Assembly: GCF_003201205.1 (NCBI RefSeq)
Contig: NZ_QICN01000009.1
Coordinates: 62,001 to 126,000 of the forward strand
Direction: 5' to 3'
Length of the DNA stretch: 64,000 nt
DNA from: Sinimarinibacterium flocculans
GTDB lineage: Bacteria; Pseudomonadota; Gammaproteobacteria; Nevskiales; Nevskiaceae
Part shown: positions 41,596 through 50,492 of the stretch, one piece after another
Layout of the letters: every line of letters starts with the position of its first letter
How positions within the stretch are numbered: position 1 is the first letter of the stretch
Translations under genes and position numbers: made by a program
Notes under the pieces: generated by a model
The model's input: only the letters and a program-made list of their open reading frames with translations
The model's database searches: none
What the model was told of the DNA's origin: nothing

Positions 41596-41937
41596 GTCAA
41601 TGCTCCTGGAACGCGGAGCATCCATCGGAGTCGGGCGGATGCGCCGCCCGGACGATCTGGTGTTGAAGAACGGATGCTCCTGGGTGGAAGAAAAAGGGCA
41701 TCCGGGCCGGGGGCACGAATGCCCCATCGGGGAGAACAACAAGTCCGGGAACTCGTGCTGGCTGGTCGACGAGTTGCAGCTGCGCCTGCATGGCGCCGGA
41801 CGATGCTGCCGCAGGTGTCGCCTGGCGGGCGACTAGAGGGTTCGCGGCATGCGAACCATCGGCAGGGGCATCACAGCAGGAGAATCAGCCGCAGGCAGCC
41901 ATGAATCGGATACTGCGCTATCCGTCTTGCCGCAGTG

Positions 41938-42735
41938 TCAGTAGTTGGGCCCGGAAGGCGATTCGCGTTCTTCGAGGAATGGAAAGCGCTTCCACTCGAT
42001 GTCTGAGAGGTAACTGAAGGACGTGCGCTTCCACTCGCGGTTTCGGTTGTGCTGGCGCCGCGGCGCCAGTGAGAACCACTCCATCGCCTCGCCAAACGGA
42101 GGGGCTGGCGTCGCAAACGAGATCCAATCGGCGCAAGCGAACGTTGCCACGGAGTGCGCGATGCTGTGTTGGGAGCCGGCCTTCCATTCATTCAAGTCGG
42201 GGAGGGCCACGGAAAAACGTCGGCGCGGGTTGGGAGGCCTTGGATGGATACTTGAAAAGGTGGTGCGAAACGACTGGTGGGGGAAGCCGTAACCGGCATA
42301 GAAGCTTGTGCGGCGACCCACGCCCTCCTCGTCGCTGAACTTTCCGCGTGTCGTTGCGCTGCTTTGCAGTAGCGGTGCTGCGCACATCAGGGTCGCGTTG
42401 ACCAGAATCGTCCCAATACCCTGTGAGCGGTATCGGACGTTCTGAAGGTCGCCGAACTCGAGGGATTCATACAGTCCGCTGTGGAAATCGCGTTCGCGTA
42501 GTTTTGCCCAGCGAAACACCTTTGCCAGGTCTATGCCGTCTGTTTCGGGTTCTGGATGGCGTTGTGTCGGGAAGAAGCAGCGGATGTCGAGATCGGCGTT
42601 TCCGCCGAGATAGGGGTGGAGTTCTGCGTGAAGCCCAAATGGCAATCCCGCATTGTCCGCGAGGAGTACGGTCAGCCCTTCCAATCTCTCAGCGAGCGTT
42701 GGTCCAGGTAGGCGGATCGGTGCGTTCAACGTCAA
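41938..42735 (-). CDS. Hypothetical protein (ICE region)
   Basis: A 265-residue frame with no motif I recognise. The N-terminal part (LEGLTVLLADNAGLPFGLHAELHPYLGGNADLDIRCFF) looks like a folded domain, the second half is Arg/Pro/Ser-rich and less convincing. It could be degraded or frameshifted. Base composition is lower in GC than the flanks. Confidence 0.4.
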   Translation of the reverse strand: MTLNAPIRLPGPTLAERLEGLTVLLADNAGLPFGLHAELHPYLGGNADLDIRCFFPTQRHPEPETDGIDLAKVFRWAKLRERDFHSGLYESLEFGDLQNVRYRSQGIGTILVNATLMCAAPLLQSSATTRGKFSDEEGVGRRTSFYAGYGFPHQSFRTTFSSIHPRPPNPRRRFSVALPDLNEWKAGSQHSIAHSVATFACADWISFATPAPPFGEAMEWFSLAPRRQHNRNREWKRTSFSYLSDIEWKRFPFLEERESPSGPNY

Positions 42736-42955
42736 AATCCCCGGAAGCGTTGTTGTCTCTGCATGTGGTCGGAAACGGATTTCAGGCTGCGAGTCTTCTG
42801 AAGCGTGCCTCCATAGTGTGAATAATAGATATATTTATGATTTAAAAGTCTATTAAACAAAACAAATTGGTCCTCAGCGAGTGCCGCCCTTGTCGATGCA
42901 ATAGTAAGGAAGTAAGATTTCATTACAAAGCGAAGACCTCAGCGAGGATATGAAG

Positions 42956-43174
42956 ATGCTGGCCAAGTTGACGTCCAAGAATCAGATCACGCTGCCAAAG
43001 GCGGCCGTGTCGAGCGTAGATGCCGCGGAATACTTCGAAGTGACGGTCGAAGGGGGGCGCATTGTTTTGACGCCCGTCCGCGTTCAGAAGGCCAACGCCG
43101 TGCGCGACAAGCTGGAATCACTCGGCATCACCGAGCAGGATGTGGAGGACGCTGTCGCCTGGTCGCGCCGCTGA
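42956..43174 (+). CDS. AbrB/MazE-type antitoxin
   Basis: A 72-residue swapped-hairpin AbrB-type DNA-binding protein (LAKLTSKNQITLPKAA, FEVTVEGGRIVLTPVR), then a helix that would wrap the toxin. I prefer ATG 42956 (GAGGA 7 bases upstream) over ATG 42950. It overlaps the toxin start (one base). The preceding 42736-42955 is AT-rich, with no gene; likely the TA promoter. Confidence 0.85.
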   Translation: MLAKLTSKNQITLPKAAVSSVDAAEYFEVTVEGGRIVLTPVRVQKANAVRDKLESLGITEQDVEDAVAWSRR

Positions 43175-43587
43175 TGCCCAGGGTCGTCCTGGATACCAAC
43201 ATCGTGCTTTCGGCGCTGGTCTTCCATGCGGGCCGGCTTGCCTGGGTTCGCCAGGCTTGGCAGCAGGGGCGATTGAAGCCACTGGTGTGCAAGCACACGG
43301 TCAGCGAACTTTTGCGCGTTCTGGCCTACCCGAAGTTCAGGCTGACTGCGCAGGAGCAACAGGAACTGCTGGCGGACTTCCTGCCGTATGCGGAAGTCGT
43401 GGAACTGCCGGCGCAATGGCCCGATCTACCTAAGTGTCGGGACGAGAAGGACCAGGTTTTTCTGGTCCTGGCGCATGTCGCACAGGTCGATGCGTTGGTT
43501 ACTGGCGACGCGGATCTGCTTTCGATGCGCGGCGCTATCTCGCAGCCTATCCTGACCGCAGAGGAATGGGCTAGGACGATGGAGTAA
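43174..43587 (+). CDS. PIN-domain toxin (COG1569-like)
   Basis: A 137-residue PIN endoribonuclease: RVVLDTNIVLSALVF at the N-terminus (first catalytic Asp), CKHTVSELLRVLAYPKF, DEKDQVFLVLAHVAQVDALVTGDADLL with the remaining acidic residues. Forms a toxin-antitoxin pair with the AbrB-type protein (TGATG junction). Likely stabilises the ICE. Confidence 0.88.
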   Translation: MPRVVLDTNIVLSALVFHAGRLAWVRQAWQQGRLKPLVCKHTVSELLRVLAYPKFRLTAQEQQELLADFLPYAEVVELPAQWPDLPKCRDEKDQVFLVLAHVAQVDALVTGDADLLSMRGAISQPILTAEEWARTME

Positions 43588-43606
43588 GAAGACAGGAGGT
43601 CGAGCC

Positions 43607-43969
43607 ATGGCAACGCATGCACATAGTGGAAGCTGGGTTCATCGGCTGGGCCGTGGCGCAGGCCGCACCTGGGGTGGATACCTGCGTCGCGAACAGCGTG
43701 CCGCTGGCTGGCTGGTAGGGCGCGGCGTGCCGACGAGTGCAGCCAGGGCCCTGTTGTGGATCGCCAAGCTGGTTGTGCTGGGTGTGCTGCTGTACGCGGC
43801 GTTTTGGTTGGCGCTGCTGTTGCTGCTTGCAATGGTGCTTGTTTGGGCTGTCGACAATGCAGTCCCTGAAGATGACGATGAGAAGGCGGAATGGCGCATG
43901 GGCTTGTCCGGATACGGCCTGTACCGTGGAGAAACACGCATCGATCTCGGCGATCCGGATGACGACTAG
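43607..43969 (+). CDS. DUF3742-type ICE membrane protein
   Basis: A 120-residue protein with a conserved N-terminal stretch (HRLGRGAGRTWGGYLRREQRAAGWLVGRGVP) and one strong hydrophobic segment (LWIAKLVVLGVLLYAAFWLALLLLLAMVLVW), then an acidic C-terminus. This arrangement is a regular companion of ICE traG genes. Convergent with and 4 bases overlapping the TraG-like gene. Confidence 0.75.
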   Translation: MATHAHSGSWVHRLGRGAGRTWGGYLRREQRAAGWLVGRGVPTSAARALLWIAKLVVLGVLLYAAFWLALLLLLAMVLVWAVDNAVPEDDDEKAEWRMGLSGYGLYRGETRIDLGDPDDD

Positions 43970-45471
43970 ACCACCTTATTGACGGCTTTGCCTCCTGCGG
44001 ACTTCGCTCCATCGGTTGACGTGATCATCATCTGAGCGACGTTGCCCGCACGTACGCCAGCCCACGCAAGTGCCGCAATCCAGAAGGCAGGCAGCACAAT
44101 AAACATCATCGCCAGTACGAAACTCAGCAGGATGTCTCCGAAAGCGTTGTTGAGCCCCATGAGGGGATTGAAGTTGGTGTGCGGTCGGTTCCAGCCGAGG
44201 CCCCAGCCGTACAGCGCATCGAGGATGGTCGAGTCGATCCAGCGCGCGAGCTGAAACCAGAAGTCCACGAAGAACAGCGCGAACTTCACGCAGCTCACTG
44301 TCATCACTACTTTTAGGTCATAGGTGCCGATGAGCAGCACTAGCGGGATGCAGATGACGAGCGCCATCTTCAGCAGCGACAACACCATCGGCAGCGCCTG
44401 ACGCACAACGTCCATGGCGGGGAAGATGCCCAGCGCGCCTACCAGCAAGCCGAGGTCGGAGGCGCCGCGCGTCACGATGTTGGGCAGTGTCTTGTCGATC
44501 TGCCCACCATAGTCGGTATAGACGGCCCCCTGGTTCAGCTTCTGCTGCCGAGGCGAGGCAAGGGCGCGGATCACCGAATCGTCGACTTGGTCCTGCGACA
44601 GGAAGCCGGCCCACTGGCCGATGCGGGACAGCAGTCCCGGATCGATCTGTGCCAGCAACCGGCTGCGCAGCCCGTAGCTGTCGTCGGACCACCACTGCGA
44701 GCACGACGGATAGCCGCCACCGCTGTCCACCTGTGCCAGCCCTGCATCGCGATCGACGTCATACGGCCAGGCCGTGCGCGGTGTTCTGGAGCGGTAGGTG
44801 TCGTAGAAGCCCGGCGTGTTGAGGAAGTACGTCGATCCGATCCAGGTCACGTCGTTCATCTGCTCGTTGGAGAGCGTCGGTCTGTTCATGAACAGCTTCG
44901 CCCTCGATGGTCCGTAGCAGTCATGCGTGAAATCCGCGATTTCCTGAGCAAGCACGGGATCGTCGATGCGGGTGGCGTCGACGTCCATGCGCATCTGCCG
45001 CAGATCTGCGCCGCAGGGAATCGCCGCTACGGCCGCACCCGTCACGGCGCGGGACAATGCGTGCATGAAGAACCACCACACCGGGACGAGTGCGCTCTGG
45101 TCGTTGATTGTCGTGTACGCGTTCGACCATCCCGTATCGGCGGGTAGCGGAACGTTGACCTGACACTGCGCCGAGCGGCTGGTATCGAACTTGATCGTGT
45201 TGAAGTCCACCGGGATGAACGGAATACCCGCGAATAGGATCACCACGATCGCCACCCACACGCGGCTCTCGACGCGCATCGAGGACAGCACGCCCTTGTT
45301 GCCCTCATCGGCGCCTTCGGTGCGTGCCCGCAGCCATTCCTGGATGATGATCGCCAGAAACGGCAATGCGAAGACCCCGCTCGCGACAAGGATGCTCCAG
45401 ATCCCGTTATTCACGATCCACCCGACCAGGGTCAGGTAGTACTCCAGGTAGTCCGACGTGTAGAGCGTCAT
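43966..45471 (-). CDS. TraG N-terminal-domain conjugal transfer protein
   Basis: A 501-residue inner-membrane protein of ICEclc/PFGI type. The N-terminal hydrophobic region (SDYLEYYLTLVGWIVNNGIWSIL) and several C-terminal helices (ALPMVLSLLKMALVICIPLVLLIG, FGDILLSFVLAMMFIVLPAFWIAALAWAG) are separated by a large periplasmic domain with Cys residues and Trp-rich motifs. Involved in mating-pair stabilisation. Followed downstream by DUF3742 in convergent orientation, as in other ICEs. Confidence 0.85.
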   Translation of the reverse strand: MTLYTSDYLEYYLTLVGWIVNNGIWSILVASGVFALPFLAIIIQEWLRARTEGADEGNKGVLSSMRVESRVWVAIVVILFAGIPFIPVDFNTIKFDTSRSAQCQVNVPLPADTGWSNAYTTINDQSALVPVWWFFMHALSRAVTGAAVAAIPCGADLRQMRMDVDATRIDDPVLAQEIADFTHDCYGPSRAKLFMNRPTLSNEQMNDVTWIGSTYFLNTPGFYDTYRSRTPRTAWPYDVDRDAGLAQVDSGGGYPSCSQWWSDDSYGLRSRLLAQIDPGLLSRIGQWAGFLSQDQVDDSVIRALASPRQQKLNQGAVYTDYGGQIDKTLPNIVTRGASDLGLLVGALGIFPAMDVVRQALPMVLSLLKMALVICIPLVLLIGTYDLKVVMTVSCVKFALFFVDFWFQLARWIDSTILDALYGWGLGWNRPHTNFNPLMGLNNAFGDILLSFVLAMMFIVLPAFWIAALAWAGVRAGNVAQMMITSTDGAKSAGGKAVNKVV

Positions 45472-45486
45472 GTCGGTCTCACACGC

Positions 45487-45825
45487 TCAGCCGTGCCGCA
45501 GCAGCAAGCTACCTTCGAGCAGCACGAGCGTGATCACGGCCGCAATCTCCGTGCGCAGCAGCCGCTGGTGAGATTGCGCCGCCGGCTCCCGCTGCCGCAG
45601 GCGCTTGCGCATCCACCACCAGCCGCCGGCTGTCGCTGAGTAAAGGCAGAGCCGCGATACGAAGAAGTGCTCCGTATGCGTTTCGAGCCAGCGCTCCCAG
45701 TCGTCGATACTGCCGATGAAGTGTATGCCGGCGATGTTCACGGCCACCGCGATAAGCACCACCAGCAGGCTCCACGCCAACGCGGCAACCACGCGGCGAT
45801 TGGAAAGCCAGGCTGGCCGGTTCAT
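45487..45825 (-). CDS. Small ICE membrane protein
   Basis: A 112-residue protein with three hydrophobic segments (VVAALAWSLLVVLIAVAVNIAGI, SRLCLYSATAGGWWWM, IAAVITLVLLEGSLLL). It sits between the TraG-like and TIGR03755-type genes, the same place as in other ICEs of this family. Overlaps the upstream gene by ATGA. Function unknown. Confidence 0.7.
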   Translation of the reverse strand: MNRPAWLSNRRVVAALAWSLLVVLIAVAVNIAGIHFIGSIDDWERWLETHTEHFFVSRLCLYSATAGGWWWMRKRLRQREPAAQSHQRLLRTEIAAVITLVLLEGSLLLRHG

Positions 45826-47231
45826 GGCGCACCGCTCTGCAGTTTCTGAAGCTCGTTGAGCCGATCGCGTGTGGTGTCTCCCTCGAAGACACCGCGCGAT
45901 CCGGATGCGCGGCCGCTGTGGCGCTGCAGGATCGCCAGCGCCGAGTTACCAGCCAACGTGCGCCGCAGCTCCAACTCGGTCTTGAGGTTGCGGATCTCCT
46001 GATCCAGCGCGTCGATCTCCTGATCGATCGCTTGCAGGGCCAGCTCATTGGCCGTGACGTTCGGTTCCTTCCTGCCGGTGAGCAGCGTGCGCTGGAGCAG
46101 CAGGGCTTTCTCCAGCACGCTGGACAGCGCGGCTTCCGAGGCGAGACGCTTGCCCAGCACGTCCTGATCGGGTTCATCTCGCAGGGCTTCGATCACGCCG
46201 CGGGTGATCGGCAGCGAGCCGCTGCCGGCCGTATCGAGATTGGCGACTGTCGTCGGCCGAACTCCCATCACCAGTTCCTGCAGAACCTCCAGCTTGATCT
46301 CGAATTCCTCCTGGATCAGCGGTGTCAGGCCCACGCCGGGCGTGGTCTCGGTCTTCGTGCAGGTCTCGCAGGTGCGTTGCTCCCGCTCGCCGAGAACGCG
46401 GGTCGCCCACTCGGCCGCGGCCTCCGGCGACGACCAGGTCTGGCAGGTCAGGCGATTCCCGCAGGTACTGGGGTCGATCGAGGACGTGTCGGTAACGCTG
46501 CGCTCGTTGAGCAGGTTGTAACCCGCGCGGGTGACATCGCCCACCACCTTAATCGCGTCCTGATCGGCACCGCCGGCATTGCCACCGCCGATCCAGGGCA
46601 CGCCGCTGTTGCCGCGGTTGGACTCGGCTTGTTCGATTGCGGAGACGGCGTCGCTGCTGCCGACCGCCTCCTTGAGCGCCATGGCCTCGGCAAGCTGGTC
46701 CCATCCGGCCTGGCCGCCAGCCATGTCCGCCATTCGATTTGCGATGGCCCGGCAGGTGAGCTTGGACCTGTCAAAATCGAGCCTGGCCTGCAGGATTCCG
46801 TTGGTCAACAAGTTATACAAGCCGGGATCCGCGCGCTGAATAATCAACGCGGGCAGCGATGCTACTGCCGCGGTAGCGTTCTCGATCACGTTCGACATGA
46901 TCGCCTGGAAACCCTGCGTGATACCGTTGAGCTGATTGTGCAGCGTCGTCGTAATGCTCATGTCGCCGCAGATCAGATTGCTGTTCCAACCGACCCCGAC
47001 ACCGATGCTCTGCATGTTGCCGGCACCACTCATGGATACGGCGCGGCCCCCGCCGATGCTGTAGAGCACGTCGTCGCCAATCACGCTGCCGCTGACACTG
47101 ACACCGGTGCTGTCGATGCGCGTTTGAGAGGCAGAAGCGCTGCCGACCGCCGCCACAGCGCCAGCGCCGAGCAGGAGCGCCTGCAGGTACGGCCTTGCGC
47201 GACGCACGTAGTGGGAGGGCAGAGCGTTCAT
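45822..47231 (-). CDS. Integrating conjugative element protein, TIGR03755-like
   Basis: A 469-residue secreted protein from the ATG at 47231 (MNALPSHYVRRARPYLQALLLGAGAVAAVGSASA, a signal peptide). Cys-containing body: SIGVGVGWNSNLICGDMSIT, DRSKLTCRAIANRMAD, STCGNRLTCQTWSSPEAAAEWA, CETCTKTETTPGVGLTPL, and a C-terminal coiled-coil (DQEIDALDQEIRNLKTELEL). It matches my recollection of the PFL_4711/TIGR03755 component of the ICEclc-type conjugation apparatus. The frame extends upstream to 47327 without support. Confidence 0.82.
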   Translation of the reverse strand: MNALPSHYVRRARPYLQALLLGAGAVAAVGSASASQTRIDSTGVSVSGSVIGDDVLYSIGGGRAVSMSGAGNMQSIGVGVGWNSNLICGDMSITTTLHNQLNGITQGFQAIMSNVIENATAAVASLPALIIQRADPGLYNLLTNGILQARLDFDRSKLTCRAIANRMADMAGGQAGWDQLAEAMALKEAVGSSDAVSAIEQAESNRGNSGVPWIGGGNAGGADQDAIKVVGDVTRAGYNLLNERSVTDTSSIDPSTCGNRLTCQTWSSPEAAAEWATRVLGEREQRTCETCTKTETTPGVGLTPLIQEEFEIKLEVLQELVMGVRPTTVANLDTAGSGSLPITRGVIEALRDEPDQDVLGKRLASEAALSSVLEKALLLQRTLLTGRKEPNVTANELALQAIDQEIDALDQEIRNLKTELELRRTLAGNSALAILQRHSGRASGSRGVFEGDTTRDRLNELQKLQSGAP

Positions 47232-47241
47232 CGCTGCGCAC

Positions 47242-48207
47242 TCACATGAAGTCCGTGCTGCCGAGGAAAGTCTGGCCTTCGCGCTGGCAGCAGGCATAAG
47301 GACGCCACAGCGCCCACGCATAGTCACCGCGCCGCGCCTGCACGCGGGTGCGGCCGTGCGGGAAGACCGTGCAGCTGTTCGACAGCGCGGGTGTCAGCTC
47401 CTGCCACTTACCGGTTGACGCGTCGCTTTCCACCAGTGCCCCTGCGGGCCAATAGCCGTCTGCGGGACTGGCCAGCAGCGGTTGGTAGACATGCGGCTGG
47501 CCACGACGGGTAACGATGTCCCCCGCGCGTTGCGCAACGACGGCGCCGGCCTTGTAGTCATCGACTTGATGGAGCAGTCCGCCACGTGGGTAGACGTTGC
47601 CCCAGAGGTTGAGGCTCGTTCGACGTCCAATCTCCCGCATGCCGGGGATCAGCGCTTCCGGGTAGAGCGCCTCGGGGACGTTGTAGCGCCAGGCCAGCGT
47701 ATCGAGCGTGCTGAGCAGGTACGGTGCGAATGCAGCGCCGGCGCCTGAGCAGCTATAGCCGGATGCGCTGGCGAACTGGCTGAATACAAAGCCCCCGGGA
47801 TGCCCGATGACGTCGGCGTTCTTAAAGCGGGCAAGATTGTTTTCGTTGTCGTGGTTGGTCGTGCCGTCGCCGCCGCCCCGGGCGCTCGAGTTGGGCTGGC
47901 TCATCGCCCGGACTTCGGTCCAGGGGTTCTCGCCGGTGTTCGAGTAGCTCGATACCACGGCGTCGGGGACGTAGTGCCTGACCTTGATCGATGTCTCTAC
48001 CGAGCAGCCGGTGATCGTGCACAGCAGCCAGTAGCAAATCCCGGTGACCCGATACTCCAAACAGTCGGGCGACATCGCCGACGATGCGATGTTGGCGGTG
48101 TTCAGGGCGACTGACGATGTGGCACCGCACATCGACAAAGAGGCGATGGCGAGCCGCAGGTACATCCACCGCGACCGAGGGAAGACGCAGAAGGCAGGGA
48201 ATGACAT
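47242..48207 (-). CDS. Integrating conjugative element protein, TIGR03756-like (TraU family)
   Basis: A 321-residue secreted protein with a signal-like N-terminus, CLEYRVTGICYWLLC followed by VETSIKVRHYVPDAVVSSY, GFVFSQFASASGYSCSGAGAAFAPY, and a Cys-rich C-terminal CCQREGQTFLGS. TraU-like mating-pair protein that precedes the TIGR03755 gene in ICEs. It is the last recognisable ICE gene; the partners expected further upstream are absent. Confidence 0.82.
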   Translation of the reverse strand: MSFPAFCVFPRSRWMYLRLAIASLSMCGATSSVALNTANIASSAMSPDCLEYRVTGICYWLLCTITGCSVETSIKVRHYVPDAVVSSYSNTGENPWTEVRAMSQPNSSARGGGDGTTNHDNENNLARFKNADVIGHPGGFVFSQFASASGYSCSGAGAAFAPYLLSTLDTLAWRYNVPEALYPEALIPGMREIGRRTSLNLWGNVYPRGGLLHQVDDYKAGAVVAQRAGDIVTRRGQPHVYQPLLASPADGYWPAGALVESDASTGKWQELTPALSNSCTVFPHGRTRVQARRGDYAWALWRPYACCQREGQTFLGSTDFM

Positions 48208-48588
48208 GTCGAACCCGTACGAAACCGATACGGGTCGTAGTCGATCCCAGGCGTAGCTCTGGAGCGACTAAGAAGGCGAAACGAACCAGTCCCGGTTTTC
48301 TGCGCTTGGTGATCTCGACGATCAGATCCGCCTGATCAAGGCTCCTATCAACAAAGTAGTGAGAGCGCTGCGCGGAGTTGTTGGATTGGTTGCTCGTGCT
48401 GTGACCGTTCGTCAGAAATCACGTAAAATTATCTGCTGCAGAGTGGTGCTCAGCGGACGTCACTCACTGAAATTCCGCGGTCACTTTCGAATGTTCGGGT
48501 AACTATTCGGGTAAGCAGCAAAAAGCTAACTCATTTTTTGTTGTATATTCATAGCCATAACACGGGTTTTTGGCTGCCTCTCACGCCA
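48208..48588. other. AT-richer gene-free stretch at the ICE right boundary
   Basis: About 380 bases with no credible gene, including a visibly AT-rich part (48330-48560). Genes normally found upstream of the TIGR03756-type gene are missing, so the element is probably truncated here. Confidence 0.5.
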
Positions 48589-48631
48589 CACATACGCAAA
48601 AGCCCCTTGAAAAGGGGCTTTTGCGTATGTG
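48589..48631. terminator. Strong bidirectional terminator
   Basis: Perfect 20-bp stem with a 3-base loop: arm 1 CACATACGCAAAAGCCCCTT (48589-48608), arm 2 is its exact complement at 48612-48631. The GC core with adjoining A/T runs would terminate transcription in both directions. It separates the ICE remnant from chromosomal genes. Confidence 0.85.
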
Positions 48632-48640
48632 CTTGTCGAA

Positions 48641-48698
48641 GGAGTGAGAGGGATTCGAAGCCGCGGCAGCGGCCGGCCCGAAGGGGAATCCCTCTCAC
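48641..48698. other. Possible att remnant: tRNA-Ser 3'-end-like sequence in an inverted repeat
   Basis: On the minus strand TTCGAATCCCTCTCACTCC (48641-48659) resembles the T-loop to acceptor end of a tRNA-Ser gene, but the 5' part of a T-stem and CCA do not fit and no complete tRNA is present. The same 13-mer GTGAGAGGGATTC (48644-48656) recurs inverted at 48686-48698. ICEs often integrate at tRNA 3' ends, so this may be an attachment-site relic. The identification is tentative. 48699-48795 has no gene. Confidence 0.35.
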
Positions 48699-48795
48699 GC
48701 GTTCCCGAGGAGACCTCCCTCCGCGAGGGTGTTGCGCCAAGGCCGCCGGCCCGATCAGCATCAGTGATCCACCGACCTCCCTGGGAGACAGCACC

Positions 48796-49197
48796 ATGCT
48801 CGGACTCTGGAGCGCGCACGCGCAGACCTTTCTGCTGATGGTGATGGTCGCGACGACGCTGGTGTTCGCGTTGCCGATCTTTCTGGTGCCGCTGACCTGG
48901 GCGCGCTGGTTCGGCTGGCGCATTCCGGAGCACACCGATCTCGCGGTGTACTTCGGTCGCTGCCTGGGGGCGTTCATCCTGATCGTGGAGGCGCTGATGT
49001 TGCGCGCGGCGCTGACCGGCAGCGGGCTGGTCTTCACCTATCAGGTCCTGATCGCCGTGGCGGCATTGATGATGGTGGCGCACATCTGGGGTGCGGTGCT
49101 GCGCATCCAGCCGATCAGCGAGACGCTGGAGATCGGCATGTATGCCGGACTGGGTGCACTGGCGCTGTTGTTCTACCCCGTCTCCGCCCCGGTTTGA
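48796..49197 (+). CDS. Four-helix membrane protein of unknown function
   Basis: A 133-residue protein with four hydrophobic segments (LLMVMVATTLVFALPIFLVPL, CLGAFILIVEALMLRAAL, VFTYQVLIAVAALMMVAHIWGAV, GMYAGLGALALLFYPV), DoxX-like in size. ATG at 48796 is chosen; the frame extends upstream to 48538 through the hairpins and is not credible there. Function unknown. Confidence 0.7.
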   Translation: MLGLWSAHAQTFLLMVMVATTLVFALPIFLVPLTWARWFGWRIPEHTDLAVYFGRCLGAFILIVEALMLRAALTGSGLVFTYQVLIAVAALMMVAHIWGAVLRIQPISETLEIGMYAGLGALALLFYPVSAPV

Positions 49198-49227
49198 ACA
49201 TTACGTCCGCGTTGCGCGGACCGGCGC

Positions 49228-49300
49228 CGGAAAAAAGAAAGCCGCCCGGAGGAGCTGGGCGGCCAAGGTGCGAGATCCCGTGACCGGGATCTGGAGGAGA
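49228..49300. other. Paired hairpins with GGAGGAG segments before lysR
   Basis: Stem GCCGCCC (49241-49247) / GGGCGGC (49257-49263) presents GGAGGAGCT in its loop; a second stem GATCCCG-type palindrome (about 49275-49291) is followed by another GGAGGAG (49293-49299). An A-rich run (49230-49240) precedes, which would act as a T-run for leftward transcripts. Could be a terminator or small RNA. No gene is seen in 49198-49425. Confidence 0.3.
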
Positions 49301-49425
49301 CTCGTTGCCGACCGGGCCGCTGCGTCGATGCGCGCGTCATGCGGTGGCGATGGATGCATTCTCGGACTCCGGTTAAAGTCCGACAACCGAGATTTTTCTG
49401 CCGACAGTTAAGTAAAACTAAGCTA

Positions 49426-50409
49426 ATGCGTCTCCCCCCTTTGAACGCGCTGCGCGCCTTCGAGGCCGCGGCCCGGCACCTGAGTGTGCAGAAGGCGGCG
49501 CAGGAGCTGTTCGTCACGCCGGCCGCAGTCAGCCAGCAGGTCAAGGTCCTGGAGGAGCGCCTCGGAGTCGCATTGTTCCGTCGGCTGCCGCGACGTCTGG
49601 AACTGACCGACGACGGGGCCGAGCTGCTGCCGCGTCTGAGCGCCGCCTTCCGGCAGATCGAGGAAGCGGTCGAGCAGCTCGAGATCCGCAAGTCCGACAA
49701 TCGCGGGCGCCTGACCATCGGCGCGTCGCCGGGATTCGGCGCGAGCTGGCTGCTGCATCGCCTGTCCGCGTTCCAGGAGCGCAACCCGGAGATCGAGCTG
49801 CAGCTCGCGGCCCGCACGACGATGTCGGATGCCGTGCTGCGCGAGTCCGACCACCCGGACGACCTGTTCGAGGACTGCGACATCGCCGTGCGTTTCGGCG
49901 ACGGTCACTACGCCGGTAACGTCGTGCACAAGCTGTTCGCGCTGCACTCCACGCCGATGTGTCACCCGGCGTTGATCGACGGCCGCCATCCGCTGCGCGA
50001 ACCGCGCGACCTGCGTCATCACACGCTGCTGCACATCCGCAACGACGTGGCGCAGATGGACGTCGGCTGGCCGGGATGGCGCGACTGGTTCAAGGCCGCC
50101 AACGTGCCGGACCTGGACTACCGTCGGGGGCCGGCCTTCAACCAGGTGGCACTGGCGATCGAGGCAGCGGCCGACCGCATGGGCGTCGTGCTCGGCGTGC
50201 CGCTGCTGGCGGCGCGCGAACTCAGCCGCGGCCGGCTGGCGATCCCGTTCCCGATCAGCCTGACGATGAGTTCGGCGTACTACGTCGTCCACCCGCCGCA
50301 GGCGTCGGACGAGGTGGTCGCGTTCCGCGACTGGCTGATCAGCGAGGCCGCGCGCGAGAAATGGGCCAGGCCGCTCGGCGGGCTGGAGCCGCTGCGCTGG
50401 ATTCCCTGA
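49426..50409 (+). CDS. LysR-family regulator (GcvA-like)
   Basis: A 327-residue LysR regulator: HTH MRLPPLNALRAFEAAARHLSVQKAAQELFVTPAAVSQQV, linker LGVALFRRLPRRLELTDDG, then the effector domain (LTIGASPGFGASWLLHRLSAF, DIAVRFGDGHYAGNVV). GcvA-type proteins have this exact N-terminal arrangement. Target unknown; frm genes are far downstream. Start at ATG 49426. Confidence 0.9.
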   Translation: MRLPPLNALRAFEAAARHLSVQKAAQELFVTPAAVSQQVKVLEERLGVALFRRLPRRLELTDDGAELLPRLSAAFRQIEEAVEQLEIRKSDNRGRLTIGASPGFGASWLLHRLSAFQERNPEIELQLAARTTMSDAVLRESDHPDDLFEDCDIAVRFGDGHYAGNVVHKLFALHSTPMCHPALIDGRHPLREPRDLRHHTLLHIRNDVAQMDVGWPGWRDWFKAANVPDLDYRRGPAFNQVALAIEAAADRMGVVLGVPLLAARELSRGRLAIPFPISLTMSSAYYVVHPPQASDEVVAFRDWLISEAAREKWARPLGGLEPLRWIP

Positions 50410-50492
50410 GATCCCGGCCGCGCCGGGCGAGGATCGACGCCGTCCCGGCCACTCGCTAATCTGCAGACTCTGGCGAACAGGGGCGCCTGATC

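Noticed and set aside
48641-48698. A complete tRNA-Ser gene
   Set aside because: Only the T-loop-to-acceptor-like end is present; the T-stem 5' side, anticodon arm and CCA are missing.
48526-49083. 185-codon minus-strand frame across the terminator
   Set aside because: It runs through the 20-bp-stem hairpin and opposite the membrane protein; no ribosome site or domain.
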